A stretch of 64,000 nucleotides of DNA from Paraconexibacter sp040581415 (GTDB lineage Bacteria; Actinomycetota; Thermoleophilia; Solirubrobacterales; Solirubrobacteraceae). Below, in pieces: positions 25,726 to 34,522 of the stretch. The position numbers were made by a program, and so were the translations under genes. A model generated the notes under the pieces. It searched no databases. It was given only the letters and a program-made list of their open reading frames with translations, and had not been told where the DNA came from. Positions within the stretch are counted from its first letter, which is position 1. Each line of letters opens with the position of its first letter. The DNA is taken from positions 3,224,001 to 3,288,000 of the forward strand of contig NZ_CP114014.1 of assembly GCF_040581415.1 (NCBI RefSeq), written 5' to 3'.

Positions 25726-28700
25726 TCACCCCTCGGAAGGGCGCAGGCGGGGCCCGACGCGCACGGCCGGCTCCTCCCGCACACGGCGCGGCGGATCCGG
25801 GCTGGTCGGTCCCGGCGGCAGGTTCATTCCCGGCCACCACGCGGCACGGCCGCACAGCGCCAGGACGGCAGGGAGCAGCACCAGCCGGATCAGCGTGGCG
25901 TCGAGGGCGACCGCGACTGCGAGGCCGACGCCGAACTGCTTCAGGCTCGCGACGTCCGCCGTGGCGAACGCGAGGAATACGGCGACCATCGAGAGCGCCG
26001 CGCCGGTCACCACGCGGGCGGTGCTGGCGAGCCCGGCGGCGACCGCGTCGCGCGGGCTGCGGCCGGCGACGACCTCCTCCCGGATCCGGGTGACGACGAA
26101 CACCTGGTAGTCCGTCGCGAGCGCGAACATCACCGCGAAGACCGCTGTGAGCGCCGTCGCGTCGAGCTGGCCGGGGCCGCCCAGGATCGGGTCCGAGCCG
26201 GTGAACAGCTTGTCCATGATGCCGAGCGTCGCGCCGACGGCCAGCAGGCCGAGCGCGACGCCGAGCACCGCGACGAGCAGGGACCGCAGCACGACCGCGA
26301 GCAGCAGGGCGGTCGCGAGGGCGAGGACCAGGACGATGGTGAGCAGCCGGTCGCTCGTCGCCTGCTGGTAGTCGGCGAGCACCTGGGCCGGGCCGCCGAC
26401 CGCGGTCTCGGTCTTCGTCGCGGCGGCGAAGTCCTTCGAGAGCGACGCCAGGCGGTCGCCGAGGGCACGGGTCTTCGGGTCGTTCGGGCCGGTCTTCGGG
26501 ATGACGACGATGTGGCCGGCCTGGCCACCGCTCTCGACGTTCAGCCCGCTCCGCGCCCCGGAGACGCCCTGGGCGTCGAGGGCCGCGAGCAGGAAGTACC
26601 CGGAGGTGATGGCGCCGCTGGCGGTCGCCGACGAGTCGTCCTTCTTGCCCTTGCCGCCCGACTGCTGCACGCCGGACAGCGCCTCGCGGGCGCCTTCGAG
26701 GCCCTTTGCGAGCTCCTCGGTCTGGGCCTTGCCCTCCTTCGCGCCGCCGCGCAGGCTGGCGATGCCCTCGTCGAGGGCCTTCAGCCCACCGGTCAGGGTC
26801 TCGGTCCCGCCCCCGAGGCGCTCGAGCGCGGCACGCAGCGTCCCGATCGAGCCGGTCAGCTGCGAGATGCCCTTGTCGAGGTTGCCCTGCTGGGACTCGG
26901 CGGCGCCGAGGATGGCGGACAGCGCCCGGGCCTTGGCCGCCAGGTCGCCGAACTTGATCCCCGCGAGCACGCCGGCGATCTGACCGGCCGTCCGGGCGTC
27001 GGAGTCGAGCGTGTCGGCCACCTGCGTCAGGGGTGTCGTCGGGTCGCTCTGCAGGCGGTTGCGGGCGCGCTGCAGCGCGGCCAGGGCGGCGATCGTGCCG
27101 ACGGTCTGCCGCTGGGTCAGCAGCGCCTGCCGGGCGGTGTTGATCGCGGTCAGCGTGTCCGAGCGCTGCCCGCCGGACTCCGAGATCACGCTCTTGATGG
27201 TGTCGCGGGACGCGGCGTTGTTGTCCTGCATCTTCCGGATCGCCGGCGGGATCGCGGCCGAGCCGCGCCCGAGCGTCGACAGGGCGCTGGCCAGGTCGGA
27301 CGCGTCGTTCTTTGACTTCTTGACGGTGGCGGCGATCGCGCCGGTGTTCGCCGTGGCCGAGTTGACGGTCTTGTCGAGGTCCTTGGCGCCGTTCGTCGCC
27401 GACAGCAGGCCGCTGCTGAGCTTGCCGACGCCGCTCTTCAGGTTGCTGCCGCCGCTCGAGAGCTTGTCGGCCGACGTGGAGGCGCTGTCGAACGCGCCGG
27501 ACAGCTGCTTCGCGCCGCCGGTCGCCGAGCCGACCTGGCTGCCGAGCTTCTTGATCTGGCCCTGCTGCTTGGGGATCGCCGCCTCGAGCGCCTTCTGCGT
27601 CTTCAGCAGGTCCCGCCCGGACTTGCGGAGCTTGGCCGCCTTCTTGGCGAGCTGCCCGGGGCCGAGGACGACCGCGACGTCGGGGTCGCGCTCGATCTGG
27701 CGCTGCAGCTTCTCGAGCGCGGCCAGGCGCTTGGGCGTCGTCATCGTCCCCGACGGTGCGACGGCGACGATGTCGAAGCCGGCACCCCAACCGGGGCCGA
27801 CCGCGGCGCTGATGGCCTCGTAGTCGGCGCGGGCCGGGCTGGACTCGGGAAGCTGCGCGACGTCGGGCGCGCTCGGGTCCGGGGACAGCGCGGGAATGGC
27901 CAGGACGAGCAGGCCGACCGCGGTCACGGTCGCGGCGAGCGCGGGACGGCGCAGCACGGCGGCGACGAGCACGGGGGCGCGGCTGGGACGATGCGCGTCG
28001 GCGTCCGCGTCGTCCTGCGCCTGCACGCCGGCGGCGACCGGCACGGCCAGCCGGTCGCCGGCCAGGCGGAGCACGGCCGGCAGTGCCAGCGCCGCACCGG
28101 CCATCGCCAGCAGCCCGGCGCAGGCCACACCCAGCGCCGCCGACGCGACGGCCTGGCCGGCGGCCAGCGCGGCGGCAAGGCCCATCGCGACGACCACGGC
28201 CGCCCCCGCGACGGCCACCGCATGCGCGGACGTCCGGGTGGCGACGGCGATCGCGGTGTCGTTGTCGGCCCCTCGCCGCCGCTCGTCGCGGTAGCGGGAC
28301 ACGATCAGCAGGGAGTAGTCGACGGCGAGCGCGAGCCCCATCATCGAGGCCAGACCGGTCGCGAACGCGTCGACGGTGGTCATCTCCGTCAGCAGGCGGA
28401 TGACCCCGCCGGACGCGAGAACCGTCGCGCCGCCGAAGGCGACCGGGATCGCGGCGGCCGCGAACGAGCGGAAGACGAGCAGCAGGACGATCAGTAGCAG
28501 CGGCAGCGCGATCAGGTCGGCCTTGCCGGCGGCGTCGATCGAGGCGGTGCGCAGGTCGCGGGCGACCAGCGGCACGCCGGTGACGTGGACGTCGACCGGC
28601 CCGGAGACGTTCTGCTGGGCGGTGGTGCGGACGAGCTCCGACACGCGCTGCTGGTCGCGTTCGGCGCCGGCGACCGAGGCGAGGATGAGCACCTGATCGG

Positions 28701-29037
28701 CGCGGGGTCGCAGCAGTTTCAGGTGGACGCGGTCGTTCCACGGGGAGAGGACGCTGACGCCCTCGAGCTTGTCCAGGCGGGTGCCGAGCGCCTTGCCCTG
28801 GGAGCGGACCTGCTTCGACGGGCCGGTCAGCAGGATGGGGAGCGTCGCGGAGTCGGCGAAGTGCGCCGCGGTGAGCGCACCCGCCGTGGCGGAGGTGCTC
28901 CCGTCGATCCTGGCGCTCGTCGGCTGCAGGTGACGGCCGACGTCGTGGCCGTAGATCGCCAGCACGGCGACCAGCACGAGCCAACTGCCGAGGGCAGCGC
29001 GAGGGCGTCCCGCCGCCCATATCGATATGCGCTGCAT
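25726..29037 (-). CDS. MMPL/RND-family transporter with long extracellular coiled-coil insert
   Basis: A 1103-residue protein. ATG 29037 (MQRISIWAAGRPRAAL) is chosen over TTG 29046 because GGGAGG lies 9 bases before it and would touch the TTG. Two MMPL modules: helix 1 then helices 2-6 (VDYSLLIVSRYRDERRRG), and helix 7 then helices 8-12 (LATDYQVFVVTRIREE, with the Asp-Tyr proton-relay pair). Between them, about residues 390-800, is a long extracellular region of repeating LxxG and heptad units (KLSSGGSNLKSGVGKLSSG) like YhgE/Pip proteins. Mycobacterial MMPLs export lipids; the substrate here is unknown, and no TetR or lipid-synthesis gene lies beside it. Confidence 0.9.
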   Translation of the reverse strand: MQRISIWAAGRPRAALGSWLVLVAVLAIYGHDVGRHLQPTSARIDGSTSATAGALTAAHFADSATLPILLTGPSKQVRSQGKALGTRLDKLEGVSVLSPWNDRVHLKLLRPRADQVLILASVAGAERDQQRVSELVRTTAQQNVSGPVDVHVTGVPLVARDLRTASIDAAGKADLIALPLLLIVLLLVFRSFAAAAIPVAFGGATVLASGGVIRLLTEMTTVDAFATGLASMMGLALAVDYSLLIVSRYRDERRRGADNDTAIAVATRTSAHAVAVAGAAVVVAMGLAAALAAGQAVASAALGVACAGLLAMAGAALALPAVLRLAGDRLAVPVAAGVQAQDDADADAHRPSRAPVLVAAVLRRPALAATVTAVGLLVLAIPALSPDPSAPDVAQLPESSPARADYEAISAAVGPGWGAGFDIVAVAPSGTMTTPKRLAALEKLQRQIERDPDVAVVLGPGQLAKKAAKLRKSGRDLLKTQKALEAAIPKQQGQIKKLGSQVGSATGGAKQLSGAFDSASTSADKLSSGGSNLKSGVGKLSSGLLSATNGAKDLDKTVNSATANTGAIAATVKKSKNDASDLASALSTLGRGSAAIPPAIRKMQDNNAASRDTIKSVISESGGQRSDTLTAINTARQALLTQRQTVGTIAALAALQRARNRLQSDPTTPLTQVADTLDSDARTAGQIAGVLAGIKFGDLAAKARALSAILGAAESQQGNLDKGISQLTGSIGTLRAALERLGGGTETLTGGLKALDEGIASLRGGAKEGKAQTEELAKGLEGAREALSGVQQSGGKGKKDDSSATASGAITSGYFLLAALDAQGVSGARSGLNVESGGQAGHIVVIPKTGPNDPKTRALGDRLASLSKDFAAATKTETAVGGPAQVLADYQQATSDRLLTIVLVLALATALLLAVVLRSLLVAVLGVALGLLAVGATLGIMDKLFTGSDPILGGPGQLDATALTAVFAVMFALATDYQVFVVTRIREEVVAGRSPRDAVAAGLASTARVVTGAALSMVAVFLAFATADVASLKQFGVGLAVAVALDATLIRLVLLPAVLALCGRAAWWPGMNLPPGPTSPDPPRRVREEPAVRVGPRLRPSEG

Positions 29038-29120
29038 GTCCGACAACCTCCCGATGGGCCTTCAGTCAGCGGCGCCGAAATGCTCCCCAGCCACGGCGCC
29101 TGCAGCGTCTATCGGTCGCT

Positions 29121-29147
29121 TGCTCCCCGGTCTTGAGCGGGGGAGCA
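29121..29147 (-). terminator. Terminator hairpin of the tsa-rex operon
   Basis: Perfect 8-bp stem TGCTCCCC/GGGGAGCA with an 11-base loop, about 33 bases past the last gene of the operon (stop at 29180). The remaining bases up to the MMPL start at 29037 hold that gene's Shine-Dalgarno and presumably its promoter. Confidence 0.55.
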
Positions 29148-29179
29148 TACGCGGGGGATCGGGCCCCGGCCAGCGGTCG

Positions 29180-29650
29180 CTACTGACCGGGCACCCAGAG
29201 CTTGCCCGCGCCGGGGGGCGCGAGGGGGGACTCCTTGGGCGGCGCGGGCTGCGCGGGGCCGCCGGGGCCGGGACCGGGACCGCCCGGCCCGCCCTCGACC
29301 TGCCCGCCGAGCTGCACGTAGGCCATCTGCAGCTGGGAGATCGCGTCCTTCAGCTGGCCGGCGTCCTCGCCGAGCGCGGGCTCGACGAGCGGGAACAGGC
29401 GCATCGCCGCTTCGATCGCCAGGCCGAGCTGGCCCAGATCGCGCTCGTCCTCGGTGCCGGGGACGAGGCCCGCCTTGCGGCCGGCGAGGTTCAGCAGCGA
29501 GACGACGGTCTGCAGCACGACGTCCTCGACGCGGAGCGCCTTGACCTGCGCCTCGTAGGCCGCGGCGAGCTGCTCCTCGGTCATCGGGGTGCCGTCCTCG
29601 TTGAGGGGCATCTCGGGGTTCTGGGGATCCTGCTGGGGCTGGTCGCTCAT
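29180..29650 (-). CDS. Small helical protein (DUF1844-like) with Pro/Gly tail
   Basis: A 156-residue protein from ATG 29650, overlapping the stop of the upstream ligase gene by 4 bases (ATGA). The middle (EDVVLQTVVSLLNLAGRKAG, then LGQLGLAIEAAMRLFPL) is helical and resembles DUF1844-type proteins; the tail is a Pro/Gly run (GGPGPGPGGPAQPAPP) ending in KLWVPGQ. The function is unknown. Tight coupling makes it part of the operon that begins near 34921. Confidence 0.75.
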   Translation of the reverse strand: MSDQPQQDPQNPEMPLNEDGTPMTEEQLAAAYEAQVKALRVEDVVLQTVVSLLNLAGRKAGLVPGTEDERDLGQLGLAIEAAMRLFPLVEPALGEDAGQLKDAISQLQMAYVQLGGQVEGGPGGPGPGPGGPAQPAPPKESPLAPPGAGKLWVPGQ

Positions 29651-30798
29651 GGGGCCGTGGCCTCCTGGCCGTAGGTCTGCTGGGTCTCCTGCACGGTCTG
29701 GGCAAAGACCTCCTGCATCGATGCGCCCTCCTGCAGTGCCCGGCGCTGGCGCTGCGCGCCGTTGACGTCCGGGAGCTCCGGCTCGCCGAGGCCGAGCTCG
29801 CTGCGGACGGGAGCGGTCCACGTCAGCAGGCGCTCGATGGCGGCCTTCGTCGGCACTTCCCGCAGGGAGTCGAGGTCAATCATCCGCTCGTCCTGGCCGA
29901 ACCGGATCGCGCGCCAGAAGTTCTCCTCCAGCAGCCGCCGCGAATGGTCCGGCAGCGCGACGCCCTCGTCCTCGTCGCGGGCGGCCTGGGCGACGCAGGC
30001 GACGATCAGGGCGGCCAGCGCGTCGCCCTCGGCGGCGGTGCTCTGGGCGTCGCAGATCCGGACCTCGACCGTCCCGAACGCGAAGTGCGGGCGGACCGAC
30101 CACCACACCTGCGTGTACTCGACGATCGAGTTCGTCGCGACGAGCAGTTCGATGTAGCGGCGGTACTCGGCCCACGAGCCGTAGGCGTCGGGGATGCCGC
30201 AGCGCGGGAACGACTTCGTGAACGACTGCGAACGCGCGGAGTGCAGGCCGCTGTTGCGCGCGTCCAGGAACGGCGAGCTCGCGCTCAGCGCCAGGAGCTC
30301 CGGCAGCACCGAGCGCAGCCGGTCGCAGACGCGGATCGCGCGGTCGGCACCCTGGACGCCGACGTGCACGTGGAGGCTGAAGGTGTTGTTGCGGCGGGCC
30401 GGGTACTGCAGGCCCTCGACGACGCGGCGGTAGTGCTCGGTGTCGATGTTCGGCTGCTCACGGTAGTCGGCCCACGGGTGGGTGCCGGTGCTGGCGAGCG
30501 TGAGGTCGTGGGCGCGCGCGAGGGCGAACAGGCGGACGCGGGCGTCGCGCTGGCTGGCGACCGCGTCGGCCAGGGTCTCCCCCCGGCCCGACCGGATCTC
30601 GATCTCGCTGCTGATGAGCTCGCCGGCGACCGCGACCTGCAGCACCTCGTCGTCCTGAGCGGCGGCGTGGAGGTCCTCGTAGCGGGGGACGAGGTCGAGC
30701 GTCGCCGGATCGACGATCGCGAACTCCTCCTCCAGCCCGACGGTGAAGTCCGTCGACGTCGCGAAGATCTCGTCGACGCCGTCGCAGGTGAACGTCAT
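29647..30798 (-). CDS. Carboxylate-amine ligase, GCS2/YbdK family
   Basis: A 383-residue protein from ATG 30798. The glutamate-cysteine-ligase family 2 pattern is clear: TVGLEEEFAIVDPATL (N-terminal Glu-rich nucleotide/metal site), EIEIRSGRGETL, ASTGTHPWADY, NTFSLHVHVGVQG and TVEVRICDAQSTAAEGDALAAL. YbdK proteins have weak glutamate-cysteine ligase activity; in actinomycetes EgtA and mycothiol-type enzymes are relatives. Linkage with a glutaredoxin-like gene and rex suggests thiol or redox metabolism. It follows rex by 10 bases and overlaps the next gene by 4. The true acceptor is uncertain. Confidence 0.88.
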   Translation of the reverse strand: MTFTCDGVDEIFATSTDFTVGLEEEFAIVDPATLDLVPRYEDLHAAAQDDEVLQVAVAGELISSEIEIRSGRGETLADAVASQRDARVRLFALARAHDLTLASTGTHPWADYREQPNIDTEHYRRVVEGLQYPARRNNTFSLHVHVGVQGADRAIRVCDRLRSVLPELLALSASSPFLDARNSGLHSARSQSFTKSFPRCGIPDAYGSWAEYRRYIELLVATNSIVEYTQVWWSVRPHFAFGTVEVRICDAQSTAAEGDALAALIVACVAQAARDEDEGVALPDHSRRLLEENFWRAIRFGQDERMIDLDSLREVPTKAAIERLLTWTAPVRSELGLGEPELPDVNGAQRQRRALQEGASMQEVFAQTVQETQQTYGQEATAP

Positions 30799-30808
30799 CG
30801 GCCTTGGA

Positions 30809-31471
30809 TCACGTGAGGTAGAAGTACAGGGCGTACAGGAGGTCGACCGCGGGGCTCGAGGTGTGCACCGTGACCTCGGGCGGGACCTTCAGCAGCGCCT
30901 CGGAGTAGTTGAAGATGATCTTCACACCGGCGTCGACGAGGACGTTCGCAAGCTCCTGGGCGGCGTGGTTGGGGACGGCGAGGACGCCGACGACGATGTC
31001 CTCCTCCTCCACGGCCGCCGCCAGGTCGCTGACCGGGCGGACCGTGAGGTGCCCGACGGCGCTGCCGATCTTGTCCGGCGCGCTGTCGAAGACGGCCACG
31101 ACGCTGAAGCCGTGGTCGGCGAAGATGTCCGAGCTCGCGATCGCGCGGCCCAGGTGGCCGGCGCCGAAGAGCGCGATGTTGTGCGGGCCGGCGGTCCGCA
31201 GGATCTTGCGGATCTGGCCGACGAGCGCGTCGACGTTGTAGCCCACGCCGCGCTTGCCGAACTTCCCGAAGCCCGATAGGTCGCGGCGGATCTGCGTGGA
31301 GTTGACCTTTGTCCACGTCGACAGCTCCTGGGAGCTGACGGTCTCCTTGCCCTCGCGCTTGGCCTGGGTCAGGACCTGCAGGTAGCGGGCCAGGCGCGCC
31401 GCCACCCCCATCGACAGCCGTTCCGGGGTGGGTGTGGCCGCACCCGCGCTCGTGAGGTCTCCGACGCTCAT
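30809..31471 (-). CDS. rex: Redox-sensing transcriptional repressor Rex
   Basis: A 220-residue NADH/NAD+-responsive repressor from ATG 31471. The N-terminal winged helix (about 20-80) contains SSQELSTWTKVNSTQIRRDL and GFGKFGKRGVGY, the latter typical of Rex. The Rossmann domain begins NIALFGAGHLGRAI, and the domain-swapped C-terminal helix ends YALYFYLT. Its start overlaps the glutaredoxin-like gene by 4 bases. Rex usually controls respiratory genes (cydAB, nuo); none is in this window. I found no clear TGTGA-N6-TCACA operator in the promoter region at 34922-35017. Confidence 0.95.
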   Translation of the reverse strand: MSVGDLTSAGAATPTPERLSMGVAARLARYLQVLTQAKREGKETVSSQELSTWTKVNSTQIRRDLSGFGKFGKRGVGYNVDALVGQIRKILRTAGPHNIALFGAGHLGRAIASSDIFADHGFSVVAVFDSAPDKIGSAVGHLTVRPVSDLAAAVEEEDIVVGVLAVPNHAAQELANVLVDAGVKIIFNYSEALLKVPPEVTVHTSSPAVDLLYALYFYLT

Positions 31472-31734
31472 CCGAGGCCAGGACTGTAGTGGTTCGGGGC
31501 GGTGGACAGCCGTGCGCGCAGGTCGGCCTCGTCCACGAAGAAGTCGTACAGCTCCTCCCCGTCGAGCACCAGCACGGGAATGCGCTCGAGATACCGCTTG
31601 TGCAGGGCGTCGTCCGACTCGATGTCGACGTCTTGCAGGTGGAAAGGGACCTCGGCGTGGATGCGCCGCACAATGTCGCGCGCGTCGTCGCACAGGTGGC
31701 AGCCGGGGCGGCCGTACAGCGTCACGGTCCTCAC
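31468..31734 (-). CDS. Glutaredoxin-like protein (DUF836 type)
   Basis: An 88-residue thioredoxin-fold protein starting at GTG 31734 (MRTVTLYGRPGCHLCDDARD). The redox motif is Cys12-His-Leu-Cys15; the cis-Pro is in ERIPVLVLDGEELYDF. The start overlaps the tsaD stop (GTGA, 4 bases) and its stop overlaps the rex start (ATGA, 4 bases). Starts farther upstream would run through tsaD. It reduces disulfides or mixed disulfides. It is encoded between a tRNA-modification gene and an NADH sensor; the same pair (glutaredoxin-like, rex) recurs in actinobacteria, often before hemA. Confidence 0.9.
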   Translation of the reverse strand: MRTVTLYGRPGCHLCDDARDIVRRIHAEVPFHLQDVDIESDDALHKRYLERIPVLVLDGEELYDFFVDEADLRARLSTAPNHYSPGLG

Positions 31735-32738
31735 AGCGAGCGCCGGTCGGTCGCGTAGACGTCGAGGCCGGGGACGTCCGCCGGGTCTGCGGCGGGCTGG
31801 TGCAGGGCGGCGGCGCCGATCATCGCCGCGTTGTCGGTGCACAGCGCCCGGCCGGGGATGTGGACCGTCCCGGCCGCATCCTGCAGCCGGGCCCGGAGCG
31901 GCCCGTTCGCCGCGACGCCGCCGCCGATCGCCAGGCGGTCCAGGCCGGTCTGCTCGAGCGCGCGGACGGTACGGCGCGCGAGCTGGTCGACGACGGCGTG
32001 CTGGTAGGACGCGGCGAGGTCGGCGCTGCGGGCTGCAGCGCCGCCGTCGTGCGCCGCGTCGAGGTCCCGGACGGTGTAGAGCAGCGACGTCTTCAGCCCC
32101 GCGAACGACATGTCCAGGCCGGGGACGCCGTGGGCGACCGGGAAGCTGAACGCCGCCGCATCGCCGCCCGCCGCCAGGCGCTCGACGTGCGGTCCGCCGG
32201 GGAACGGCAGCCCGAGCAGGCGCGCGCCCTTGTCCAGCGCCTCCCCCGCTGCATCGTCGAGCGTCCGGCCCAGCACGGTGAACGACGCGTGGTCGTCGAC
32301 GCGCGCGACGAACGAGTGCCCGCCGCTGGCGACCAGGCAGACGAACGGCGGCTCGAGGCCGGGGGCGCCGTCCTCCCCGACGAGGAAGTTGGCGGCGACG
32401 TGGCCCTGCAGGTGGTCGACCGGGATCAGGGGCAGCCCGCGGGCGACGGCGATCGCCTTCGCGGTCGCGAGGCCGACGAGCAGCGCCCCGGTCAGCCCCG
32501 GGCCGCGGGTGACAGCGACGGCGCGGAGGTCGTCGAGCGTCACGCCGGCCTGCTTCAGCGCGTCGTCGACGACGAGGTTCATCAACTGCAGGTGCTGGCG
32601 CGAGGCGATCTCCGGCACCACGCCCCCGTAGGCGTCGTGGACCTCCTGCGAGGAGATGACGTTCGACAGGAGCCGCCCGTCGTCGGTCACGACCGCTGCG
32701 CAGGTGTCGTCGCAGCTCGTCTCCAGCGCGAGGATCAT
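31731..32738 (-). CDS. tsaD: tRNA N6-adenosine threonylcarbamoyltransferase TsaD
   Basis: A 335-residue ASKHA-fold protein from ATG 32738 (MILALETSCDDTCAAVV). Signatures: VVPEIASRQH, VTRGPGLTGALLVGLATAK, the iron-binding His pair in VDHLQGHVAANFL, LVASGGHS, and GGGVAANGPLR. It transfers the threonylcarbamoyl group to A37 of ANN-decoding tRNAs with TsaB and TsaE, whose genes lie upstream in the same operon. It overlaps rimI by 4 bases at its start and the glutaredoxin-like gene by 4 at its stop. The length is typical. Confidence 0.97.
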   Translation of the reverse strand: MILALETSCDDTCAAVVTDDGRLLSNVISSQEVHDAYGGVVPEIASRQHLQLMNLVVDDALKQAGVTLDDLRAVAVTRGPGLTGALLVGLATAKAIAVARGLPLIPVDHLQGHVAANFLVGEDGAPGLEPPFVCLVASGGHSFVARVDDHASFTVLGRTLDDAAGEALDKGARLLGLPFPGGPHVERLAAGGDAAAFSFPVAHGVPGLDMSFAGLKTSLLYTVRDLDAAHDGGAAARSADLAASYQHAVVDQLARRTVRALEQTGLDRLAIGGGVAANGPLRARLQDAAGTVHIPGRALCTDNAAMIGAAALHQPAADPADVPGLDVYATDRRSL

Positions 32739-33289
32739 GTGCGCGGCATCGAGCTGGTCGGCGGGACCGGCCAGGCGTTCGGGACGTCGTCCAACCGGCC
32801 CTGGAGGGTGGACGGCGTCCGCCACATGATGAGCGCGTCCTCGCCGTTGTCCTGGTAGTAGCGGCGTCGCATGCCGGCCGTGATGAACGAGAAGCGCTCG
32901 TACATGGCGATCGCCCCGCCGTTCGACGGCCGGACCTCGAGCGTGTACTGGCCGAGCGGGTCGTCGACGCGCTCCAGCAGCCCGTTGATGAGCGACGTGG
33001 CGACGTGCTGCCGGCGGACGTCCGGGTCCACCGAGACGTTCATCACGTGCCAGACCGTGTCGTACTTGCTGCAGATGAGGTAGCCGCAGATGCGCTCGCG
33101 CGGCTCGCCGTCACCGCCGGCGATGGCCGGCCGGTGCCAGGCCGCGAGGCAGATGCCGCTCGGCTTGGAGAGCTCCAGGACGAACATGGCCAGCGACCAC
33201 GGCGTCGGGAACGCGCGCCGCTCGATCGCGATGACCTGCGGCAGGTCGGCGTAGGTGAGGCGGCGGATGTCGAAGCCGGGCGGGGTCAT
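32735..33289 (-). CDS. rimI: Ribosomal protein S18 N-terminal alanine acetyltransferase RimI-like
   Basis: A 184-residue GNAT acetyltransferase from ATG 33289. Visible: IRRLTYADLPQVIAIERRAF with TPWS, as in RimI, then NVSVDPDVRRQHVATSLINGLL (acetyl-CoA loop Arg-x-x-His-x-Ala), LEVRPSNGGAIAMYERFSF and RRYYQDNGEDALIM. Encoded between tsaB and tsaD, the classical tsaB-rimI-tsaD order. A C-terminal extension of about 25 residues (GRLDDVPNAWPVPP) is longer than usual. It overlaps the tsaD start by 4 bases. Confidence 0.93.
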   Translation of the reverse strand: MTPPGFDIRRLTYADLPQVIAIERRAFPTPWSLAMFVLELSKPSGICLAAWHRPAIAGGDGEPRERICGYLICSKYDTVWHVMNVSVDPDVRRQHVATSLINGLLERVDDPLGQYTLEVRPSNGGAIAMYERFSFITAGMRRRYYQDNGEDALIMWRTPSTLQGRLDDVPNAWPVPPTSSMPRT

Positions 33290-33302
33290 GGCACGTGCGC
33301 CC

Positions 33303-34070
33303 TCAGATCCTCGCGGCCGCAGCGGCGGCAGCGGCCGTGGCGGCGTTGGCGGCAGCGGCGCGGTCCGCGGTCGTCACGGCGTCGGGGGCGCGGACGTAGT
33401 CGGGCAGCAGCGCGTCCCGGTCGGCCGCCGGGGCGTAACGGGCCAGGCGGCAGAGCGCGAGGCCGTCGACGTGGTGCCGCGTGTCCGCGTCGGCCGGGAC
33501 GTCGGCGACTGCGGTCAGGTGCTCGCGGTAGCGGATGGCGCCGTCCCCGACCGCGACCGGTGACCGGCCGTCCACGGCCAGCGGCGCCAGGAGGTCGGCG
33601 AGGGCGGTCGGCGGCACGGCCCGGGTCTCGAGGACCTGCTCGCCGGCGAGCCAGGCGCCGACGAAGACCTCGCCGCGGCGGGCGTCGATGCAGGCGACGG
33701 CGGCCCGCTGGGCGGTCTGTCTGTCCGTGGCGGCGGCGTGGAGTCCGTCGGCCAGCACGGCGAGCGTGGACACGGCGGCCAGCTGGCACCCCGAGGCCTG
33801 GGCGAGGGCGCGGGCGGTCGACACGCCGATGCGCAGGCCGGTGAACGTGCCGGGGCCGACGCCGACGGCGATGCGGTCGACGGCTCCCCAGGTCAGCGAC
33901 GCCTCGTGCAGGACGTCGCCGGCCAGCGCGAGGAGCTGCTCCGCGTGGCCGGGGCGCTCCCCGGTTGCCGGCTCGTGGCGCCGCGTCAGGGCCAGCGGCA
34001 GCCCGTCGGTGTCGCTGAGCAGTCCGACGCAGGTGTCCGCCGTGGCCGTGTCCAGGCCGAGGACGATCAC
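33303..34070 (-). CDS. tsaB: tRNA threonylcarbamoyl adenosine modification protein TsaB
   Basis: A 255-residue partner of TsaD starting at GTG 34070 (MIVLGLDTATADTCVGLL), 4 bases inside the tsaE stop (GTGA). It has the TsaB signatures VDRIAVGVGPGTFTGLRIGV, VSTLAVLADGL and CIDARRGEVFVGAW. The C terminus (ALLPDYVRAPDAV) is followed by an unusual Ala-rich tail of about 20 residues (ANAATAAAAAAAARI). TsaB is inactive alone and scaffolds TsaD and TsaE in t6A synthesis. It precedes rimI by 13 bases. Confidence 0.94.
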   Translation of the reverse strand: MIVLGLDTATADTCVGLLSDTDGLPLALTRRHEPATGERPGHAEQLLALAGDVLHEASLTWGAVDRIAVGVGPGTFTGLRIGVSTARALAQASGCQLAAVSTLAVLADGLHAAATDRQTAQRAAVACIDARRGEVFVGAWLAGEQVLETRAVPPTALADLLAPLAVDGRSPVAVGDGAIRYREHLTAVADVPADADTRHHVDGLALCRLARYAPAADRDALLPDYVRAPDAVTTADRAAAANAATAAAAAAAARI

Positions 34071-34510
34071 GCCACGATCCTCACCGAGCGCTGCTCGGGC
34101 GACACGTGCTCGAGCCGGACCCGGGCGGCGACCCGCACGCCACGGACGTCGCTCAGGAGGCCGTCGTCGTCGGCGATCTCGGGCCACTCGACGAAGGCGA
34201 TGCCGTCCGGGCGCAGGTGGTCCGCGAGCAGGCCGGGGTCCTCGTCGGCGAGCGAGGTCAGTCGGTGCAGGTCCAGGTGCGCGACCGGGAGGCGTGCGTC
34301 GTAGTGCCGGGCGATCGTGTAGGTCGGGCTCGTCACCGGCCCGTCGTGGCCGAGGGCGCGCAGCGCACCCCGGACGAACGTGGTCTTGCCTGCCCCCATC
34401 TCGCCGTACAGCAGGACGACGTCCCCGCCGTGGAGCTCCCCGGCGAGCGCGGCGCCGAGCGCCTCGGTCTGCCCGGGCGAGGCACTGTCGTGGGTGACGG
34501 GCGTGCTCAC
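34067..34510 (-). CDS. tsaE: tRNA threonylcarbamoyladenosine biosynthesis ATPase TsaE
   Basis: A 147-residue P-loop ATPase from ATG 34510. It has Walker A LLYGEMGAGKTTFVRG (about residues 33-48), PVTSPTYTIARHY, LDLHRL and FVEWPE. TsaE drives cycling of the TsaB-TsaD complex. First of the tsa genes; its stop overlaps the tsaB start, and the LAxTG protein gene ends 12 bases upstream of it, so that gene probably heads the transcript. The tsaC gene for the first step is not in the window. Confidence 0.95.
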   Translation of the reverse strand: MSTPVTHDSASPGQTEALGAALAGELHGGDVVLLYGEMGAGKTTFVRGALRALGHDGPVTSPTYTIARHYDARLPVAHLDLHRLTSLADEDPGLLADHLRPDGIAFVEWPEIADDDGLLSDVRGVRVAARVRLEHVSPEQRSVRIVA

Positions 34511-34522
34511 GCTGCCGACAGA

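Noticed and set aside
23499..26093. Long plus-strand open frame opposite the APC genes
   Set aside because: Composition is Arg/Asp/Gly-rich shadow; the minus strand encodes well-formed transporters throughout.
29038..29046. TTG 29046 as start of the MMPL gene
   Set aside because: The Shine-Dalgarno GGGAGG would abut the TTG; ATG 29037 has ideal 9-base spacing.
31735..31842. Extended glutaredoxin-like frame
   Set aside because: The extension lies inside tsaD in another frame and is Arg-rich; the redox protein begins naturally at GTG 31734.
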